DNA from: Odobenus rosmarus divergens
Taxonomy: Eukaryota > Chordata > Mammalia > Carnivora > Odobenidae
DNA length: 64,000 bases
NCBI RefSeq assembly: GCF_000321225.1
Contig: NW_004450383.1
Location: 1,148,676 to 1,212,675 of the forward strand
Direction of reading: 5' to 3'
Numbering within the stretch: position 1 is the stretch's first letter; every line of letters begins with the position of its first letter. Positions 47,586 to 60,901 of this stretch are shown here, piece by piece. The translations under genes were made by a program, and so were the position numbers. The notes beneath the pieces are model-generated. The model was not told the origin of the DNA and did not search any database. It saw only the letters and a list, made by a program, of their open reading frames with translations.

Positions 47586-47591
47586 CTGCTG

Positions 47592-47720
47592 GTGTCACCC
47601 CTCCCGTGCCCGCCCTCCCCATGGTGTCACCCCACCCATGCCCACATTCCCCACAGCATCACCCTGCCCCATGCCCGCCCTCCCCACGGTGTCACCCTGC
47701 CAAGCCCACACTCCCCAAGG
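47592..47720 (+). repeat. 32-bp minisatellite, four copies
   Basis: Four units of the form ggtgtcaccccacccatgcc + cgccctccccac, with moderate divergence between copies. Confidence 0.8.
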
Positions 47721-47724
47721 CTCC

Positions 47725-48525
47725 AATGTGGGGTGCTGCAGACCCCTCCTGGATGTCCGGACTCCAGCAAGGGCCTCCTCAAGGCCAAGCTCTGTGTTCT
47801 CCCAAGAAGAGACCTTTGCTCACTTTGTCTGGATCAGTCTGCAGTGTATTCAGTGGCAAGGAACAGAAAATCCATCTAACTGTACGTAGAAAAAAGACTT
47901 GGCTCTGGGCGCATCACCACGGCCTGGGGAGCATGGGCACAGCAACCAAAGCAGGAAGGGGCTCCCCAGCCTGTGGCCCTTATGAGCGCATCTGGTAGCC
48001 AGGTCCTGCTGGCCTCCTCGGTCCTCTGTCCATCTGTCCATCAGGGTGCTCAGTGACCGGTCAGGGCCACTTGTGTTGCCTGTGTCCCCATGAGGTCTGC
48101 AGCGGCAGCAGCCAGCCAGCCCAGGAGTGCCGCGTTCTGCACACAGACCTCTGTAAATGGAGACAGGCCTCTCCTTGCCCACTTCAAACCCTGAGCAAAC
48201 CCCGCACCACCCCGATTCCCCAGGGTGTCCCTGTCCCGCAGAGTTGGTGGTTTCTATGGTGATTCGGCTTGAGCCTGCCTCAGGAGGCTGTGCTGCCCGG
48301 TGTGTGGGCAGATCCCCCCTGCACGCCCCACGGAGGGCCCCTCCCGACGTGAGGGTCTGGGGGCCACACAGGGGTCTTTCCCATCGCAGCCTGCTGGCAG
48401 GTTCGCAGCCCAGGCCCACCCAAATGAGAACATTAATCAAAGGAAACCTCACTAAAACACAAGTCAGGAGCTTGGGCAGCGGGAGCTCTCACCCCCTCCT
48501 ACTCTCATCATGCACAAATGCGATG
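47725..48525. other. Intergenic region, nothing recognised
   Basis: No gene or clear repeat recognised. Confidence 0.4.
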
Positions 48526-48529
48526 GGAA

Positions 48530-48842
48530 GAGAGGAGCCTCCCCCGCCCTAGTGCTTTCCCTACTCCCTCACTCCCTGCTGGGCTGGAAGAGGGGAGCTT
48601 TCCTCCAGCCCTGGCAACAGCCCAGCCAATGAGAAGCCAGTACACTTCCAGCTCCCAGTTTAGCCCAATGGGCTTTCAGTTGACAACAGCCCCTCCCAGC
48701 TCCCCCCTCCTCTGGGAAAGTGCTTTGCTGTCCTTCGCTCTGCAAACCTGCGGTGTTTTGCTTGCCCCAGCTTGCAATTCTCCGCCCTTCCTCAGTAAAC
48801 CCATTTTTGCGGGTAAAATGACTAGAAGTTTTATTTTCAAGG
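48530..48842 (+). mobile_element. ERV-like solo LTR (same family as 36.9 kb)
   Basis: The order is ccagccaatgagaagcca, cacttccagctcccagttta, gcccaatgggctttcagttg, ctcagtaaacccatttttgc, ggtaaaatgactagaagttt. The last stretches align with the reverse complement of 36862-36910. No viral genes are present. Confidence 0.55.
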
Positions 48843-48844
48843 CT

Positions 48845-51080
48845 AACACATGCAGAGGCCCCACTTCCGCACTGGAATCAGGATCATGGCACCCATCCCC
48901 CCCACCCCCGCCCTTGGGAGGTTATGCGTGCTGGAGCCTGACACGGCTGTCCATCATCAAAGCAGCAAAAATGTTCAGCCTCCGCAGGAATCTAGAAGTG
49001 GGCATACAAGTCCGCATGGCGTTTGGGAGAGGCTGTTAGCAGCATGGGGGCGGGGGGCCGAAGCCAGCACACCCTTAGACCCCGTGGTTCCCCCAAAGAA
49101 GTCTGTCCTACAGACGCCAGAGCCGCTCCTCTGGACAGGCCTCCTGGGCAGTGCGTCGACTCTGCTGGTGCCACCAGTGGGTGGCAGTAGGCACTTGGGT
49201 GAGGTCCCCTCTTCTAGACTGAAAGCAGGGGGCATGAGGCTTCCAAGAGCCGGGCTCGCCCATGGACAAGGAAGGACACGTCTGTCCCAGAGGCCAGTAG
49301 CTTAGGACAGGGAGAGGCTGCAGTTGGTAGACCAGCCTCCGGGCCTCGGTCAGACTTCAGCGGTCCTCACCCCAGGGCACTGCAGGTACTCGAACCCCCA
49401 GAAGGTGCTCCTAAAGAGCCTAATGCTGGAAACTTCTGGAGCTGGTGGCCCTGCCGCTTGGATGCTGTCGAGAGTCTCCCTGGCCTTTGTCAATGTGCTT
49501 GGGAGCTGCTAAGAGGACAAGGAGCCCATGCAGCCCCGGGGCCGGCCCCTGGCCAGGCCTCAAGGCTGAATGGGCCGCTTCCCAGCTGTGTGATCTTAGC
49601 AAGCCACATGCCCTCTCTGTGCGCAGTCCCCTGGCCCACAAAGCCAGAGAAAAGCAGAATCCGTCTCCTAGGCTCCGTGTGGAGGCCGACGGGTACTGGC
49701 CGCGAGGTGCTGGTGCTCTAGTGACAGGGGTGATGGTGGCGGTCCCTGCTTGGACTCTCGGAGCTGTTCCTGCGGGGGGGGGGGCGGGGTCCAGGCTCTC
49801 TCAAGCTCTCCTCCCCCTCCCAGCATTGAGTCTGCCCCCTCACCCAGCTCCCTTCTCCTCCCCCACAACTGGCCCCTGACATGGAGAGTACAAACAGGCT
49901 GAGGGACTCATACCCAAGCTGTCTCACCACCCCCACCTCGAAACCAGCCCCTGGGGCCACCTCAGGGCCCTGTGCGTCCCCACCCAGTCCTGGCACTGGG
50001 AACAAGCTCAGGAAGAATGCTCTGCTCCCTCTTCTGGGCCCACAGGACCTGCCAGCTGGAACAAGGGGCCTGGGGGGGAGGGCGCACGCAGACACTCCCT
50101 GGGCATCCCACCCCTGCAGCCTCCATCCTCCCCATGGCGCTGGGACTTTTCCCGTCTCCTGCCCACCCATGGCCCCCCTGGGTCAGCTGCCATTGTCCAC
50201 TCTCCCCCTCCAAGATTGAGTCCTGGGGTGGTTTCAGGACTTCCTTTCTCCCAAAACAGGAAGCAGGTGGCCATGGTGCATTTCCTGTCCTTGTTCTCTC
50301 TGCGAGAACCAAGGATGAGGCATTGACCCAAAAGCAGGATGTTCCTGAGGATGGAGCTTGCTGAACCCTGGCCCTCTAGTGACTGCTGGGTTTGCAGAAG
50401 CTGATGGACCCAGGACCCACCTGGAACCTTCCAGAAGGAGAGGAGTCATGGGCTCCCACCTGAGAGCAGGTGAGGGGTCCCATGTGGTTCAGTGTTGCCT
50501 GACACTCAGGCCTCAGCCTCAGAGGACGCTCCTGGCACAGAGGCGTGTCCTGCCTGAGGATGCACCAGGGGAGCGGCTGGGCTCTGTGGTGGGGCTTCTG
50601 GGGCTGGGGGGGGGGGTGCCTGGCCGCAGGGTCTCGGAGAATGGGGGGCAGGGGGGCGGGAATGGAGAAACACAGGAAAACCTCCACATGGCTCCCCCTT
50701 CCCCCATGTCCTCATTCCTCCCAGAAAGAGCCTGAGCTGAGCAGTGAGTGTGGAGGTGCCTGTGCCAGGACTCAGTTCTCTTCCGGCTGCAGAGGATGCC
50801 ACCTGGGGGGCCCAATCCCAGAAGCCCTGACCTGGGAGCATTCATTGATGAGTAAGCCTTGAAGGTGACAGCTGCAGGAAAGCCTTCCATCCATGCGGTC
50901 ACACAACCCTACAGTCACCAAGCGAAGCCTCACAGGCACCACACAGCCTCTGGGCCCAGGCTGGGCCTGACAGTGAACTTACGCTGCAGGGAAGCAGGGG
51001 GACGACCTGGGGGTCGGGCTTCCCCGGCCTGTTGCCACCTATGCAACCCCTGATAATTCACCTCCCAGAAGCCTGGTGGT
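48845..51080. other. Intergenic region, mostly unrecognised
   Basis: A short MIR-like piece lies at about 49580-49640 (cagctgtgtgatcttagcaa). Otherwise no gene or repeat recognised. Confidence 0.4.
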
Positions 51081-51082
51081 GG

Positions 51083-51214
51083 GGCACCTGCATGGTGCAG
51101 TCAGTGGGCATCCAACTCTTGATCTCAGCTCGGGTCGTGAGTTCAGGCCCCGGGTTGGGCTCCATGCTGGGTGTGGAGCCTAGTTAAAACTAAATATATA
51201 TATATATATATATT
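51083..51214 (+). mobile_element. CAN-SINE (old short subtype) with (TA)n tail
   Basis: Head ggggcacctgcatggtgcag, middle aactcttgatctcagctcgg, end ctgggtgtggagcctagtta. The A tail has been replaced by about eleven TA units. Confidence 0.85.
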
Positions 51215-51829
51215 AAGCCTGCCAGCAGATGAGCCTGGGGAAGGAGCTTACTTACCGCCCACCTTGTCACAAACTGTAGGCTCAAGGGGCCAGAGGTTAG
51301 CTTTTCCAGGTAAATGGGTGTGACCCATAATTGAGGAACATGCCCACAGGTAAGGAATCAATGTTTCTTGGAAGAATACGAAACGTGATGGCCTGACTCT
51401 TGGGTCTCCTCCTTGCTCTGCGTCCGAAGCATCACTGAGCCCCTGTGTGAGTCCCCACACGGGGCGGGGGGGGACCGCTGCTCTGGAGCAGCGGTTCTGG
51501 ACCCCGGATGCCCAGAAGAATCATCTAGGGGCACTTTTAAATCATACCAATGTTAGGTGTCCACACCCCCCTGCCACGAGGTGGGGTCCGGGTAGCAGTC
51601 TCTCAAGCTCTTCGGTGTTTCAGACGAACAGCTTGGGCTGAGCGCCACTGCACCAGAGGGGGCCTGCCGTCTGCTGCCCCAGAAACCTGAGTGACCATTA
51701 GGATCACAGGGAAGGCTCTACAATTATGCGTCACTAGGCTCAGCCACACATATTGCTTCACCAGCTCTTGGGTGGCACCTGGAAAAGAATTTTTTTAAGG
51801 ATTCTAAGGTGATTCTAATTGACCGTTTT

Positions 51830-52435
51830 ATGGTGGTCAAACAGCATCACATGCTACAGAGATATTGTTCATGAAAAGAAGAGTCAGTCACTGTGGCAAA
51901 CTTCATTGTTGTCTTAAGAACTTGCCAGTTGGGGCGCCTGGGTGGCTCAGTTGGTTAAGCGACTGCCTTCGGCTCAGGTCATGATCCTGGAGTCCCAGGA
52001 TTGAGTCCCACATCGGGCTCCCTGCTCAGCAGGGAGTCTGCTTCTCCCTCTGACCCTCTTCCCTCTCATGCTCTCTCTCAAATAAATAAATAAAATCTTT
52101 AAAAAAAAAAAAAAGAACTTGCCAGCGCCGCGCCCCCCCCCCCCGCCCCCCAGCTTCAGCAGCCACCACCCGCATGAGTCAGTAGCCACCAACATCGGGC
52201 AGAAAGATGGACTCGCTGAAAGCTCAGGTGACTGTTAGCATTTTTAGCAAGAGAGAATTTTTTTGTAACAAAGGCATGTACATCATATTTTAGACATAAT
52301 GCTGCTGCAGGCTTAATCAACTAGAGCATGGTGTAAGCATAACTCTGATTGCCACTGGGAAACCAAACGTTCATTTGACTCACCTCATTGCGTCGGTCTG
52401 GAGCCCCGCTGCCCTCACCCTCCCAGGCGTGCCTG
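51830..52435 (+). mobile_element. Tigger1-like transposon 3' end, split by a SINE
   Basis: 51830-51928 (ggtcaaacagcatcacatgc, gcaaacttcattgttgtctt) and 52126-52435 (cagcttcagcagccaccacc, ttttagacataatgctgctg, cactgggaaaccaaacgttc, ggtctggagcc) are consecutive parts of a Tigger 3' end. The SINE between them was inserted later. The 5' part of the transposon is absent. Confidence 0.85.
51930..52112 (+). mobile_element. Young CAN-SINE with perfect target-site duplication
   Basis: Full-length: head tggggcgcctgggtggctca, core ctccctgctcagcagggagt, AATAAATAAATAAAATC and a poly(A) tail. A perfect 13-bp duplication (aagaacttgccag) lies at 51916-51928 and 52113-52125. Confidence 0.97.
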
Positions 52436-53275
52436 TGCCTGATAAACATACTAATAAGGAGATGACATAGTATGTCAGAGACTGGAATGTGCTATGAAAA
52501 AAATTGCAGGGCAGAGCGGGGGAGTCCAGAGGTGGGGGAAGAGACCAACTGTGGTGTTACAGAGACTGCTGCCCTCCCCAAATGCAGGCGGCACCTGTGA
52601 CTTGTTTCAAAACCACAATATGGCAGAGGTGACAGGATGTCAGTCCTGCAGTTAGGTCACGTTGTATGTTGGTGACAGGAGGTCACTCCCATGGTTAGGC
52701 TGCCTTCTACGAGACTCCATCTGAGCAGACCGGGGAGAGAGGCTCTCTTGCTGGCCCTGAAGAAGCAAGCAGCCATGTTGGGAACTGCCCATGGAGGGGG
52801 CCACGTGGCAGGGAATGGGGGGGCGACTAGGGCCCAAGGCCAGCCTCTAGCCAACAGCCAATAAGAAGTAGGCCCTCGGTAGCACAGCCCCCAGGAAACG
52901 CAACCTGCCAACAAGCAGGGGAGTGTGGAAGCGGATTCTTCCACAGCTGAGCCTCCAGCTGAGAACACAGCCGGCTGATACGTGACTGCAGCCTGACACG
53001 ACCAGGCAGAGGACAGCTGAGCCGTGTCTGGACGCCGGGATGCCTGTCCCACAGGAACTCAGGTAACAAACAGGTGTTGTTTTAAGCAGCTAAGTTTGTG
53101 GGAAGCAGGAACTGAATACACATAGGAAGGCAGGTGGGCTCCACCGAGTTGCTGAGCTCTCAGCGGGCAGGGAGTGGGAGTGCGCCAGGCAGACAGCCAG
53201 GGAGGAGCGTCCCAGGCGAGGGGGCACCAGTGCAACCGGACACAGGCCAAGTGCACGTGCTGTGTGTGAGAAGCA
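52436..53275. other. Intergenic region, nothing recognised
   Basis: No gene recognised; a retrotransposon remnant is possible but not assigned. Confidence 0.4.
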
Positions 53276-53279
53276 GTCC

Positions 53280-53570
53280 GCGGCCTGGAGAGGAGTGAGG
53301 GAGTGGGCAGGAGCGAGGGAGGGGCGGCAGGGGCGAGGGAGGGGGACAAAGGCAGGAGGGAGGCGGGATGGGGAGGAGGGTACGCAGGGGTGAAGGAAGG
53401 AGGACAGGGCGAGGGAGAGGAAGAGGCGCAGGGGTGAGGGCGCAGTCGCGAGAGAAAGCAGGACGGGGCGAGGGAGGGGCGCAGGGGTGACGGCGCAGGC
53501 GCGAGGGAGGGGAGGACGGGGCGGGCGGGGCGAGGGAGCGGGCGCAGAGCTGAGGGGCGGGGCTTCCGGC
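53280..53570 (+). repeat. GA-rich degenerate tandem repeat
   Basis: Irregular units of gcgagggagg, gggcgcaggggtga and similar. They produce the long minus-strand Pro/Ser-rich ORF here. It forms the left shoulder of the ZFP41 CpG island. Confidence 0.75.
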
Positions 53571-54065
53571 GGGGGCCGCGGTGCGGGTGCCCCAGGAGGC
53601 CCTTGCAGAAATGGAAACGAAAGCCGAGCCGGGCGGAGCCGTCCGCCGGCATACCACTGAGAGGCCCGGCGCCCCTCCTCCTAGAGCGGCGCCGGAAGGG
53701 GCGGGCCTCCCGGCGGGCGCCGCCACCCGGCTGCTCGGCTGGGCGGCTGCGGAGCCCTGGCGCGGGGAGGCTGCGGCGGGCTTGGGCGAGGGTCCGTCCG
53801 TTCCCGGGCCCCCGACCTCCAGCTAGGGACTCGCCGGTTCCCTCCGGCGTCGCTTGGACCCGCCCCGCAGCCCAGGGCAGCGGCCTTCCCGCCTTCGCCT
53901 CCCGGGCGCTGCGGGGAGGAGGGCGAGGAGCAGCTCGGAGCGGATCGAGGTGAAGGCGGCGCCCCGGGGCCCTGCACGCTTGGCCGACGAGGCCCTGTCG
54001 TTGGCGGGGGCGCATCGTGCTGCCCGTCGGGGCCCCTTTCCTCGGCCTCGACACAGCTCGTGGTT
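53280..54065 (+). promoter_or_regulatory. ZFP41: CpG island, probable ZFP41 promoter and 5' non-coding exon
   Basis: CpG-dense, G+C-rich DNA with several GGGCGG boxes, 2.7 kb upstream of the ZFP41 coding exon and on the expected side. The left part (53280-53560) is GA/GGGA-rich and partly repetitive. A pyrimidine tract and AG (ctttctccttag) at about 56725 is a plausible acceptor for the coding exon, so a first exon in this island is likely. Its donor is not certain. Confidence 0.65.
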
Positions 54066-55050
54066 GCTGGCAGGCGGGGGGCCCGGCGGACTGTTGGGGT
54101 GCATGTGTGCCTTTGGATCCAAACCCGCTAGTAATCCAGGCTCCCCCTGAGACCCAGGCTTCTGAAGGCGGGGGGCCGGGCCAGCCTGAGTGGGGTTTCC
54201 AGGGACCCCGGCTGCGGGGGCTACGCAGAGCTTGGAGTTCAGGAGGCCTGGCCCGGAGAGGAAAGGAGCTACTCCGAAGTTGCACCGCGGGCACAGCACC
54301 CCAGCCCTTGAGGCAGGTCGCTTGAGCGCCTGTGTGCTGCGGCAGGCACTCCCGTCTACGGGCCTGTGAAGTGGGGGACCAGGACCTCGGGTCTACTCCG
54401 TTTTTGACTGTTATAACTTGGTGTGCTCTCTGCCGTCAAGCACCTGCCAGCTTGAATTGGGTAGATGAGACGAAGATCTAGAATGATTCCTGAGCACCAG
54501 TTCGTGCTGGCTCTGGCGTCGTAGCTAGGGATGCAGGGAGGAAATAGCCGCGGTCCTTGCCCTCAGTGCCGGTCCCGGCAGGAAGCGCAGAGGAACCCCA
54601 CGCACGCCCTCCAGTGGGGGTGGGTACAGGGTTGAGGGTGCCTTCATAGAAGTTCCTGTTTTTCCTCAGTTTACTCCCGAAACTAGACACCAGCCTCTGA
54701 CTCCAGTGTACTTGCCTGGTGCCGTGATCCTCTGCCCTCCCCAGCAGAGGGCCCTGCATGCTCCTCTCAGCCCAGATGAGCTTCCTTTACCCTCAGTTCA
54801 GGCTCCCACCTGATGCTGAGAGCGGCCTCTTCCCAGAACCTGCCTCAAGTAGAGCCTTCGGGGCGACATCGGCCTGAATCCAGACCAAGTGTACCTAAAC
54901 ATTTTTATTTAGAAGCCAGACTCTCAAACTCCTTGTCAGGATGGGAAATCTCGACAGTCATTTTATTATTGCCTCTGCATGGGGGAGAAGAGGAAAGACC
55001 AAGTGTACCCTTTTGACTTTAAGAGAGTTCAAAGTATTTATACCTTAAGA
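54066..55050. other. Likely ZFP41 intron 1, first part
   Basis: No coding exon recognised between the CpG island and the SINE at 55.05 kb. Confidence 0.4.
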
Positions 55051-55053
55051 CCA

Positions 55054-55163
55054 CTTGGGGGTGCCTGGCTGGCTCAGTCCATGGAGGCTGTGACTCTTGA
55101 TCTTGGAGTCTTGAGTCAAGCCCCAAGTTGGGCATAGAGCTTACTTAAAAAAAGAGAAAAAAG
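55054..55163 (+). mobile_element. CAN-SINE (old short subtype)
   Basis: Head gggggtgcctggctggctca, then gactcttgatcttggagtct, ccccaagttgggcatagagc and an A-rich tail. Confidence 0.85.
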
Positions 55164-55164
55164 C

Positions 55165-57368
<2,204 letters not shown>

Positions 57369-58980
57369 GTGAGGGGAAGCTGTCTGCCACCCGAGACACG
57401 GTGTTTGTGCTGATGGGAGCCGTTCCTCCTTCAGCATCTGATCGATGCTGGGGGTCCGTGAGCTCAGCGCACCTGTGCCCGGGCATCCCCCTCATCATCA
57501 GGAAAATCCACCCAGTGCAGTAAGCGAGTGCTTGAGCATGGTAAAGACCTTTGTGGTCCAGAGCATCTCTGGATCAAGACACCGTGATAACGTGGGAGGG
57601 GCTTGCGGCACAGGAGACTCTGGGGATATCAACAGCTGTCTGTGGGGCTCGCGAGGCAGCAGCTGCTTGTGAGCAGCCCAGCACCCCCCTCTGCGGCCTC
57701 TGCCTGTGGTGTCCACTGTGGTTTCAGCCCTCTCACCTGCTCCTTTGAAGACTTGAGTCTGCAGACTCTTGACCTGCCGGGTCATCCCTGTGCAGCCTGG
57801 CAGGAGGCCCATGGCCCTGAGCTAGGTAGCAGTGCTCTGCGGTTGTGCCCACGGCGCTGCACCAGACACCTGCTGTCCCCACTCGGCTGGCCATGGTGAC
57901 AGTGGTTTGTGCTCTGGTTTCCCTCCTCGGGCTGTGGTGCCAGCACCATCCCCCACCCCATCCCCAGGAACTGCACCCTTTGTGCATCCCCCTGGCCTAG
58001 CCCCCGTCCCAGGTGAGCGGCCTGACTCACCCAGGTGGATCGCTCAGGACCTACATACTGCCACCGTGGGAGATTCCCGCCCTGGACATGTGATGGAGGC
58101 CCCAAGGATGTGAGGGCAGCTTCGAGCCAGCCTGCATCTGCCACAGGGGTCTTCAGACATGAGGCAGTGCGCCCTGCCCCCCAGGGATCGGCTCTCCAGG
58201 TTAGTTTCACTTCCTCATGCCTGGCCCCCAAGTTCCATCTTATCCCCCGGGCAAGGCCACATGCTATGCCCAGCCCTGGTTTCCCCCCAGAGTGGTCTGG
58301 ATGGGGCCCTGTGCTCTCAGAGTGGTGCGGTGTGTCCCAGAACTTCTGACAGTGTAAGGGGGACCCGGTGACCATCAACCAGGAGGTAATGGGGCTTTGT
58401 ACTAGGAAAATGTTGATGCCTACACTTTCAGCTGTTTGGACCCCCAAGATAGCCTTACTCTTTGGGGATTCCATCCTGCAAGAAGGTCCTGAATCGGGGG
58501 GAGACCCGTTTCTCCATCAGGGGGTCACAGACACCAGAGGGCAGATGCTCCCAGTGGAAATGCTTCTCCAGGTTGGCAAGGGTTTGCTCCTGTTCTTTCT
58601 AAAACCTGTGATGTTATGACACCTGAGCTGGGCACCCCTGCGCCCCCTCCCCAGCGCAGCGGGCCCTCCCACCTGACGCAGCTCGCCCTAGGTGTGGCAG
58701 GAGATCCAGGGGGACGCACAGTGTATGGTAAAGGACATTACTAGGACATTCCGCAAACCTTGTGTCCACACTGTCCACTGGGTGGCAGAGCTGCATCAGT
58801 TTCCAAGTTCCTGCTTAGATTGCAGCCTGTGGCCATCCCAGAACTCGTCCTTGTGAAAGATGCTCCCTAAGGTTTTCAGGGACACAGGGTCATGATGTCT
58901 GCACTTTACTGTCAAATGTTCAGCAGAGTAACAGAGTAACAAGACATGTATCCGCACTGAGTGATGAAGCAAATTGAACC
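57369..58980 (+). other. ZFP41 3' UTR and downstream sequence
   Basis: There is no further coding sequence after the ZFP41 stop. No AATAAA lies close to the stop, so the 3' UTR probably runs through this stretch. The first good hexamers I see are an AATAAA in a (A)ATAAA context at 60417 and weaker ones near 59600. No GLI4-type zinc fingers are visible. Confidence 0.4.
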
Positions 58981-58984
58981 CGGA

Positions 58985-59180
58985 GCGAGGTTGGCAGACA
59001 TTTTCTGTAAAGGGCCAGATAGTAGCTGTTCTTGGCCTTGCGGCCCTAAGGCCTCTGTCCCCGCTCAACTCCGCTGTGACATGTGACAGCAGTGAACACA
59101 CAGTGAATGAGCCTGGCCGTGTGCCACCAAAGCTGTATTTACAGTGACCAGCGGCGGCCGTGTTGGGCCTGCCGTAGATG
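58985..59180 (+). mobile_element. MER5A-like hAT (Charlie) MITE
   Basis: Contains gttggcagacattttctgta, aagggccagatagtagctgt and ccaaagctgtatttacagtg, the order seen in MER5A. The outer ends are decayed. Confidence 0.8.
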
Positions 59181-59839
59181 GAGGGTGCGTGAGAGTCAGC
59201 CCGACCCATGTGCGCTCAAGTCCTCCAGGACTGCCTGCTGGGGGCGAAGCCGGGCGCAGGAAGCCGAAGGACACCCTGGGAGGGCCGCGGAGGGGCTCTG
59301 AGCAGTGAGCCCTGGTGCCCATCTTGGGTGCCGGAGCGCGGGCTGTGGACATGGCACACACGTCCAGGGGTGTCTGCGTCCTCTTCGGCGTGGTTTGGTT
59401 TGTCTTTACTACGGCCCTCTGACACACCAGGACGCGTGTGTTCCCGTGTAGCATTCGCTGTGTGATCTGTATCACATGTTACAGCCCGTTTCCCCGTCCC
59501 TAACATGCATGGTCTACACCGCTGCCTACAGGTGTGGTGAGCAGAGGCTGACTGTGTCCTAACGGGCATGAGGCTGTTTCTGGTTTCGGGTCTTATAAAT
59601 AATGCTGAGATAAATACCTTTTCTGCATTTCAGGCCAACAGGATGGGTCCCCAGACACGGAATGCCAGGTGGAGATCCTCGGAGCTGTGTGGGCTGGGTG
59701 CCGCTGCGGCACACGGACAGCAGGCATGCCCTGGCCTCTCCGGCAGCAGGCAGGTGGGTCTTCATCATTGCCAGTTTGTTAGAAGAGAGGGAAATGCACT
59801 CTGACCCCATGGCTTTGGTTTCTAGAGAGGAGATGGGTG

Positions 59840-60020
59840 GTGAAGAACACAGGCTCTTGGGCCAGGCCTTAGCGACTTGAGCCAGTGCCTTTTGGCAATG
59901 TGGGACTTGGGGCATGTCCCTTAACCTCCTCGTGCTGCCTCCATTTCCTCAGGCGTGACATGGGGATGCTTAACCTGACTCAGTGAGTCAGCACGTGAAG
60001 TCCTAGGTGCAGGGCTGACT
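59840..60020 (-). mobile_element. MIR SINE
   Basis: Reverse-strand MIR: gcatgtcccttaacctcctc, catttcctcaggcgtgacat, ggggatgcttaacctgactc. Confidence 0.6.
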
Positions 60021-60049
60021 CCCCCCAAGAGTTTTAGGAATGTCAGCTC

Positions 60050-60142
60050 TGGGGGCACCTGGCCAACTCAGTGGGTGGAACTTGGAACTCTTGATCTCCG
60101 GGTCATGAGTTCGAGCCCTGCGTCGGGTGTGGAGCTTCTTGC
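60050..60142 (+). mobile_element. CAN-SINE (old short subtype), tail lost
   Basis: Head gggggcacctggccaactca, then ggaactcttgatctccgggt and ctgcgtcgggtgtggagctt. There is no A tail. Confidence 0.8.
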
Positions 60143-60670
60143 CATGTGTTTGTGTTCTTAGCAAGGCCGACATTTGCTTGTAGGCATGGGAGGCGGCTGT
60201 GCAGGCTGACAGCCCTCAGTGCCTCTCCCAGGAAGGCTGCATCAGCCCGGAAAAGAGCCACAGAAAAATACTTTTTTAAAAATTAAGACTTGGAAATTCT
60301 TTTTTGAATATAGTTTACAGTCATGAGAAGAATCACAAAATCAAACTCAAATCAGTGAGTGGCCTTTTCTGCCTCCTGTCGCTCAGGCAGCTTCGAGGGA
60401 TTTCTGTTGTTCTTCAAATAAAACTCCTATGCTAGGAAAAAGAAAACCTTCTCAATAACCTGACTCAAATTTAAAAAAAAAAAAAAAAAACATGATGAGA
60501 GCTATAAAACACTCAGACCTCACTGACACTGAAAATAGGACTCGTCAGAGCTTCTCTGGGCCACTGAAGCCACACGGGGACATGTAGCCCTAAGAGCTTC
60601 AGTCCCGTCAACGGATGAGCTAGAAATCAGAAGTTATAAAAACAACAGCGTAACAAATGCAAAGTGGCAG

Positions 60671-60796
60671 GGCGCCTGGGTGGCTCAGATGGTTAAGCGT
60701 CTGCCTTCGGCTTAGGTCATGATCCCAGGTTCCTGGGATCGAGTCCCGCACTGGGCTCTCTGCTAGGCAGGGAGCCTGCTTCTCCCTCTGCCTCTG

Positions 60797-60837
<41 letters not shown>

Positions 60838-60881
60838 CTCATGAATAAATAAATAAATAAAAACATTAAAAAAAAAAAAAA
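60671..60881 (+). mobile_element. Young CAN-SINE with perfect 19-bp target-site duplication
   Basis: Full-length copy with a (CT)n stretch of over 30 bases (about 60799-60832), AATAAATAAATAAATAAAAAC and poly(A). A perfect 19-bp duplication (aacaaatgcaaagtggcag) lies at 60652-60670 and 60882-60900. Confidence 0.97.
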
Positions 60882-60901
60882 AACAAATGCAAAGTGGCAG
60901 A

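Noticed and set aside
51930..52112. tRNA-like A and B boxes in SINEs
   Set aside because: They are the RNA polymerase III promoter parts of retroposons, not tRNA genes; I found no intact cloverleaf outside SINEs.
53059..54294. 411-codon minus-strand ORF
   Set aside because: It runs antisense through the GA-rich repeat and the ZFP41 CpG island, is Pro/Ser/Arg-rich low complexity, and has no domain. Stop codons are rare here because of G+C content.
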